From assembly GCA_041663205.1 (NCBI GenBank), contig JBAZQZ010000016.1, positions 1-18,217 of the forward strand: a DNA stretch of 18,217 nt, read 5' to 3'. Numbering within the stretch: the stretch's first letter is position 1; the number at the start of each line of letters is the position of its first letter. Below are positions 15,031 through 18,217 of this stretch, one piece after another. The translations under genes were made by a program, and so were the position numbers. A model generated the notes under the pieces. The model had not been told where the DNA came from. It saw only the letters and a program-made list of their open reading frames with translations, and ran no database searches. Source of the stretch: UM-FILTER-38-24 sp041663205. GTDB taxonomy: Bacteria; Patescibacteriota; Gracilibacteria; UBA1369; LOWO2-01-FULL-3.

Positions 15031-17331
15031 ATGGATCCTAAAAGTGCAAATACAGCGGTAATCACGGACGAGAAGACAGCGGGAACGAATAAAAACGTTT
15101 TTTCCGCGGTGGACAGCCAAAATCTGGAGACTCCGGATTGGCTTAAAGATGCCTCGCAGGCTGACAGCGGAAATAAAATCAGTTATGTGAATGCGAAAGT
15201 TGAGCTTAAGGCGCAGAGGCCCACTTTGACGGAAATGGGTGAAAATCCGGATTCCGCTATCGAAGTGACTCCTTCGCTTGAAGTGGTCAAAAAAGCTGAT
15301 TTTGAGGCGGCGTCCAAACTTGAGAAGGCCGGATATAATCCGAAAACAGGCAAAAAAAATGTCGGAGATGTTTCCGGCGGGGGAGTTGTTGAAACTGTGC
15401 AAAATGAGATTGTCCCCGCGACTGACAGCGTAAGTGCGGCGGACAGCGCAAAAAAGAAATCCGTTTTTGACAATCTGAAATCTTTATTTGTTTCAAGCGA
15501 TGCCAAGCAAAAGGAAGAAATGTCCAAGGCAAGCCAACTTGAGGCGGCTAAGGCCAAAATGTCAGCGGAGGAAAAACAAAAATATATTGAAGCTGAAAAA
15601 ATTTATCAGCAAGGACTTTCCGCGATAAAGGATCTTATTTCTCCGTCCGCGATGGAGATAAATTATGATTCTTTGCGCTTGGACGGGCTTTATACGAAAT
15701 CTTTTTATGTTTACGCTTATCCTCGATATTTGGACGCGAACTGGCTTTCGCCGGTTGTGAATTTTGATGTGACGATGGATATTTCCCAATTTATTTATCC
15801 GATTTCTTCGGAAGAAATAATGAAAACTTTGAGGAAAAAAGTCGCGCAGATGCATTCAAGTATTCAAATATTACAAGAGAAGGGGATTGTGCGCGATCCT
15901 GCGCTTGAAACGGCGCTTGAGGATGCGGAACAATTACGTACGGAAATTCAGAGAGGTCAGGAGAAATTTTTCCAATTTTCTCTTTATTTTACGATTTATG
16001 CGGACAATGAAAAGAAACTCGAAAAGGTCGCAAAACAGCTTGAGAGCTTGCTCGCGGGGCGTTTGGTTATGACAAAAAGAACGCAGTTGCAGGCCGAGCA
16101 CGGGCTGAATGCTTGTTTGCCGATGTGTTTGGATGAGCTTTATGTCATTCGAAATATGAATACAAGCCCGCTTTCCACGACTTTTCCGTTTACTTCTTCG
16201 GATCTCACTTCTGATAAAGGAATTTTGTATGGATTAAACAGACACAATGACAGTTTGATTATATTTGACCGTTTTGCGCTTGAGAATGCGAATAGTGTCG
16301 TGTTTGCCAAGTCCGGTGCCGGTAAATCTTACGCCGTGAAACTTGAGATGTTGCGTTTGATGATGATGGGTACCGACGTGATTGTAATTGATCCGGAAAA
16401 TGAGTATGAAGCGCTTGCGAATACGGTCGGAGGCACTTATTTAAGACTTAGTTTGAACAGTGATCGCAGGATTAATCCTTTTGATTTGCCGCAGCCTTTT
16501 GAGGGAGATGACAGTGCGCCTGGAGATTTGCTCAGATCTAATGTTATTACTCTTCACGGACTTTTGAAGCTTATGCTCGGAGGTGTCAATCCTGAGGAAG
16601 AATCGATTTTGGACAAGGCGCTTATTGATGTTTATGCGCTAAAAGGAATTACCATGGATCTTACCGATCCGTCGACTTATGAACCTCCGACGATGGAGGA
16701 TTTGTATAAAGTTCTTGGCTCTATGAAGGGAGCGGAGTCGCTTGTTCAAAGGCTTTCGAAGTTTACGACGGGTTCTTATTCCGGAATTTTTAATAAGCCC
16801 ACAAACCTGGATCTTTCGAGCGGAATGATGGTTTTCTGTATTCGTGATCTTGAGGATGCGCTACGTCCTATCGCGATGTACATTATTCTTAATTACATTT
16901 GGAACAGAATCAGAAGCAAGCTTAAAAAGAGGGTTCTTGTAATTGATGAGGCGTGGACGATGATGCAACATGAGGATAGTGCGAAGTTTTTGGCAGGGTT
17001 GGTGAAACGTGCGAGAAAATATTATCTTGGAGTTACAACCATTACTCAGGATGTTGAGGATTTCTTGAAGAGTTCTTACGGAAAACCGATTATCACAAAT
17101 TCATCTATTCAGCTTTTACTAAAGCAATCTCCGTCTGCAATCGAGATGCTTGGAACCTTGTTTAATCTTACGCAAGGAGAAAAATATGTTCTTCTAAACA
17201 GCGGTGTCGGGCAAGGACTTTTCTTTGCCGGCCTTAAGCACGTGGCTTTGCAAGTCATCGCTTCTTTCACGGAAAACAAGATTGTCACGACAAATCCGGA
17301 GGAACTTTTGACGCAAAGGGAGGCGAAGTAG
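15031..17331 (+). CDS. VirB4/TraC-family ATPase with long disordered N-terminal extension
   Basis: Cytoplasmic ATPase of the family that powers type IV secretion and conjugative pili. Of 766 residues, 1-180 are polar, low-complexity and unlike VirB4. About 205-400 resemble the VirB4 N-terminal region. The RecA-like motor spans 405-755: Walker A KSGAGKS (427-433), Walker B VLVIDEAW (635-642), and TTITQDVEDF (669-678) in the conserved C-terminal part. The first Walker A position is Ala426 rather than Gly. VirB4-like proteins are widespread in CPR genomes, usually without a full conjugation set. No PrgI-like, coupling-protein or relaxase gene is visible here. It is divergent from gyrA, with a pilin-like gene 147 bp downstream. 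A surface secretion or pilus role is an inference. Confidence 0.93.
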   Translation: MDPKSANTAVITDEKTAGTNKNVFSAVDSQNLETPDWLKDASQADSGNKISYVNAKVELKAQRPTLTEMGENPDSAIEVTPSLEVVKKADFEAASKLEKAGYNPKTGKKNVGDVSGGGVVETVQNEIVPATDSVSAADSAKKKSVFDNLKSLFVSSDAKQKEEMSKASQLEAAKAKMSAEEKQKYIEAEKIYQQGLSAIKDLISPSAMEINYDSLRLDGLYTKSFYVYAYPRYLDANWLSPVVNFDVTMDISQFIYPISSEEIMKTLRKKVAQMHSSIQILQEKGIVRDPALETALEDAEQLRTEIQRGQEKFFQFSLYFTIYADNEKKLEKVAKQLESLLAGRLVMTKRTQLQAEHGLNACLPMCLDELYVIRNMNTSPLSTTFPFTSSDLTSDKGILYGLNRHNDSLIIFDRFALENANSVVFAKSGAGKSYAVKLEMLRLMMMGTDVIVIDPENEYEALANTVGGTYLRLSLNSDRRINPFDLPQPFEGDDSAPGDLLRSNVITLHGLLKLMLGGVNPEEESILDKALIDVYALKGITMDLTDPSTYEPPTMEDLYKVLGSMKGAESLVQRLSKFTTGSYSGIFNKPTNLDLSSGMMVFCIRDLEDALRPIAMYIILNYIWNRIRSKLKKRVLVIDEAWTMMQHEDSAKFLAGLVKRARKYYLGVTTITQDVEDFLKSSYGKPIITNSSIQLLLKQSPSAIEMLGTLFNLTQGEKYVLLNSGVGQGLFFAGLKHVALQVIASFTENKIVTTNPEELLTQREAK

Positions 17332-17434
17332 TGCAATACATGAGCAAGACAATCTATTTTTCGCGAACACTACAACTAAAATTGTTTTACTTTGCCTCGT
17401 GTCAAGAAATTTCTCTTTCCCTTTCTTTTACTCC

Positions 17435-17458
17435 TATGCTAAAATTCCTCACAGCATA
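17435..17458 (+). promoter_or_regulatory. Extended -10 promoter with inverted repeat, upstream of the pilin-like gene
   Basis: TGC TAAAAT (17437-17445) is an extended -10 without a good -35. Transcription would start near 17452, leaving about 27 nt to ATG 17479. An inverted repeat TATGCT-12 nt-AGCATA (17435-17440, 17453-17458) flanks the -10 and start site and may be an operator. The remaining gap 17332-17434 shows no clear terminator or RNA. Confidence 0.45.
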
Positions 17459-17478
17459 AGAACTAACAAAAACGGCTT

Positions 17479-18217
17479 ATGCAAGGAGAAAACCTCGATT
17501 CAGGAAAGAAGAAAAGGAAGCTTCCGAAATGGTTAATGGCTGGTATTTTGAACAAGCCTGTAAGCCGTCGCGGGATGAAAGAAGAAAAAGTTATTGGAGG
17601 AATGATGTCGGTATTGAATCCGAGAGAAAGAAGTAAAAGGGTAAAAACTGAAAGACCGGAAAGCCTCAAACAAGGACTTTTAAGGCCAAGAGGTTTCATA
17701 ATTGTGATAGGAATGAGCATCGTCGCTTTGACCGTGTACTACAGCGTCATGGTGCAACAGCAAGCGGTGAATACGGTGCAAGACATCAAGAGAAGTAATG
17801 ACTTGTTTCAGGCACAAACGACTGCGCAATCAATCGGGGATTTTGTGGATTACGTTGTGGAAAAACACGAGGCGGGTTTTTCGGTGGAACCCGTGGAATG
17901 TAAATATGTCAGCGGGAAATTAACAAGCAAAGAGATACCAAATACATTGTGCGATACGGGTACATATTTTGACACGATAGCGCAAAGACAGTGGGCAAAA
18001 GGGAACAACATGACGATAAAACTTAACGTAAAAGGACATCCGGATTCAGGAGTTGAAAATGCGAAATACGCAAGTTGCGTGGGAAATGGCCTGATAGCGA
18101 CAAACTGCTACGGAGTGCCCGCGCCTGCGACGGGAGATGCGGGGGATAAAACACTTTGCCAGGGATACAAAGAGACGATAGAAAAACAGACAACTGCGGT
18201 AAATTCGGAAACAACAC
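17479..18217 (+). CDS. Single-pass membrane protein, pilin/PilX-like topology (C-terminus beyond window)
   Basis: The frame is open from ATG 17479 to the window edge; 246 residues are visible. Residues 1-72 are basic and predicted cytoplasmic (KKKRKLPKW, RERSKRVK). One hydrophobic helix follows (73-93, FIIVIGMSIVALTVYYSVMV), then an amphipathic helix (94-130, QAVNTVQDIKRSNDLFQAQTT) and an exported Cys-containing region (Cys141, 158, 200, 210, 227). The RPRGF junction before the helix and the following SNDLFQAQ segment recall PilX-type minor pilins. However, the Glu at +5 of classical pilins is absent and the leader would be far longer than usual. Alternatively it is a generic membrane-anchored component of the VirB4 machine. 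Codon wobble differs from VirB4 (A-rich, not T-rich). Confidence 0.75.
   Translation, partial: MQGENLDSGKKKRKLPKWLMAGILNKPVSRRGMKEEKVIGGMMSVLNPRERSKRVKTERPESLKQGLLRPRGFIIVIGMSIVALTVYYSVMVQQQAVNTVQDIKRSNDLFQAQTTAQSIGDFVDYVVEKHEAGFSVEPVECKYVSGKLTSKEIPNTLCDTGTYFDTIAQRQWAKGNNMTIKLNVKGHPDSGVENAKYASCVGNGLIATNCYGVPAPATGDAGDKTLCQGYKETIEKQTTAVNSETT

Noticed and set aside
17332..17478. Small RNA or terminator in the 147-bp gap after VirB4
   Set aside because: No GC-rich stem with T-run was visible; only the extended -10 and its inverted repeat could be supported.

Overview
The window looks like part of a chromosome from a small-genome bacterium of the Patescibacteria (CPR) radiation. A Peregrinibacteria-like lineage is my best guess, at moderate confidence. 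The reasons are AT-rich DNA, tight gene packing, an orphan VirB4-type ATPase, secreted proteins with long low-complexity segments, and several small proteins I do not recognise next to ordinary housekeeping genes. UGA is used as a stop (3880-3882, 6047-6049, 10876-10878), so the genetic code is standard and not the UGA-glycine code of Gracilibacteria. I see no rRNA, tRNA, CRISPR array or insertion sequence. No gene-free stretch exceeds 150 bp.

Layout. (1) 1-3428, minus strand: a truncated Lys/Glu-rich envelope protein gene with a 33-bp tandem repeat at the window edge, then glmS. (2) 3541-4413, plus strand: two small, divergent, probably paralogous genes of unknown function, each with its own promoter. 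(3) 4419-7204, minus: a compact operon tgt-ruvA-M24 peptidase, joined by a 4-bp overlap and a 3-bp gap. (4) 7251-9383, minus: an unknown 214-residue protein with a near-consensus promoter, and a secreted polysaccharide deacetylase with two Ig-like modules. (5) 9470-14913, minus: gyrA, a membrane-anchored Ca-binding-repeat/PKD surface protein, rpmE and aroC, with gaps of 12 bp, an 11-bp overlap and 19 bp, so probably one transcription unit. (6) 15031-18217, plus: a VirB4-like ATPase, divergent from gyrA, then a truncated single-pass membrane protein resembling a pilin or PilX-type protein.

How the genes relate. Three groups concern the envelope: GlmS supplies glucosamine-6-phosphate, the deacetylase can trim N-acetyl-sugar polymers outside the cell, and the repeat, PKD and pilin-like proteins are exported. 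VirB4 and the pilin-like gene may belong to a surface secretion or pilus machine. The rest is information processing (gyrase, RuvA, Tgt, L31) and chorismate synthesis.

Two window-wide patterns stand out. None of the 13 genes has a recognisable Shine-Dalgarno sequence; leaders are short and mostly A- or T-rich. Most promoters I can place use the -10 hexamer TAAAAT, often as TGnTAAAAT. Wobble bases also show a strong strand asymmetry (plus strand T/G, minus strand A/C) up to about 17.33 kb, which changes in the last gene.
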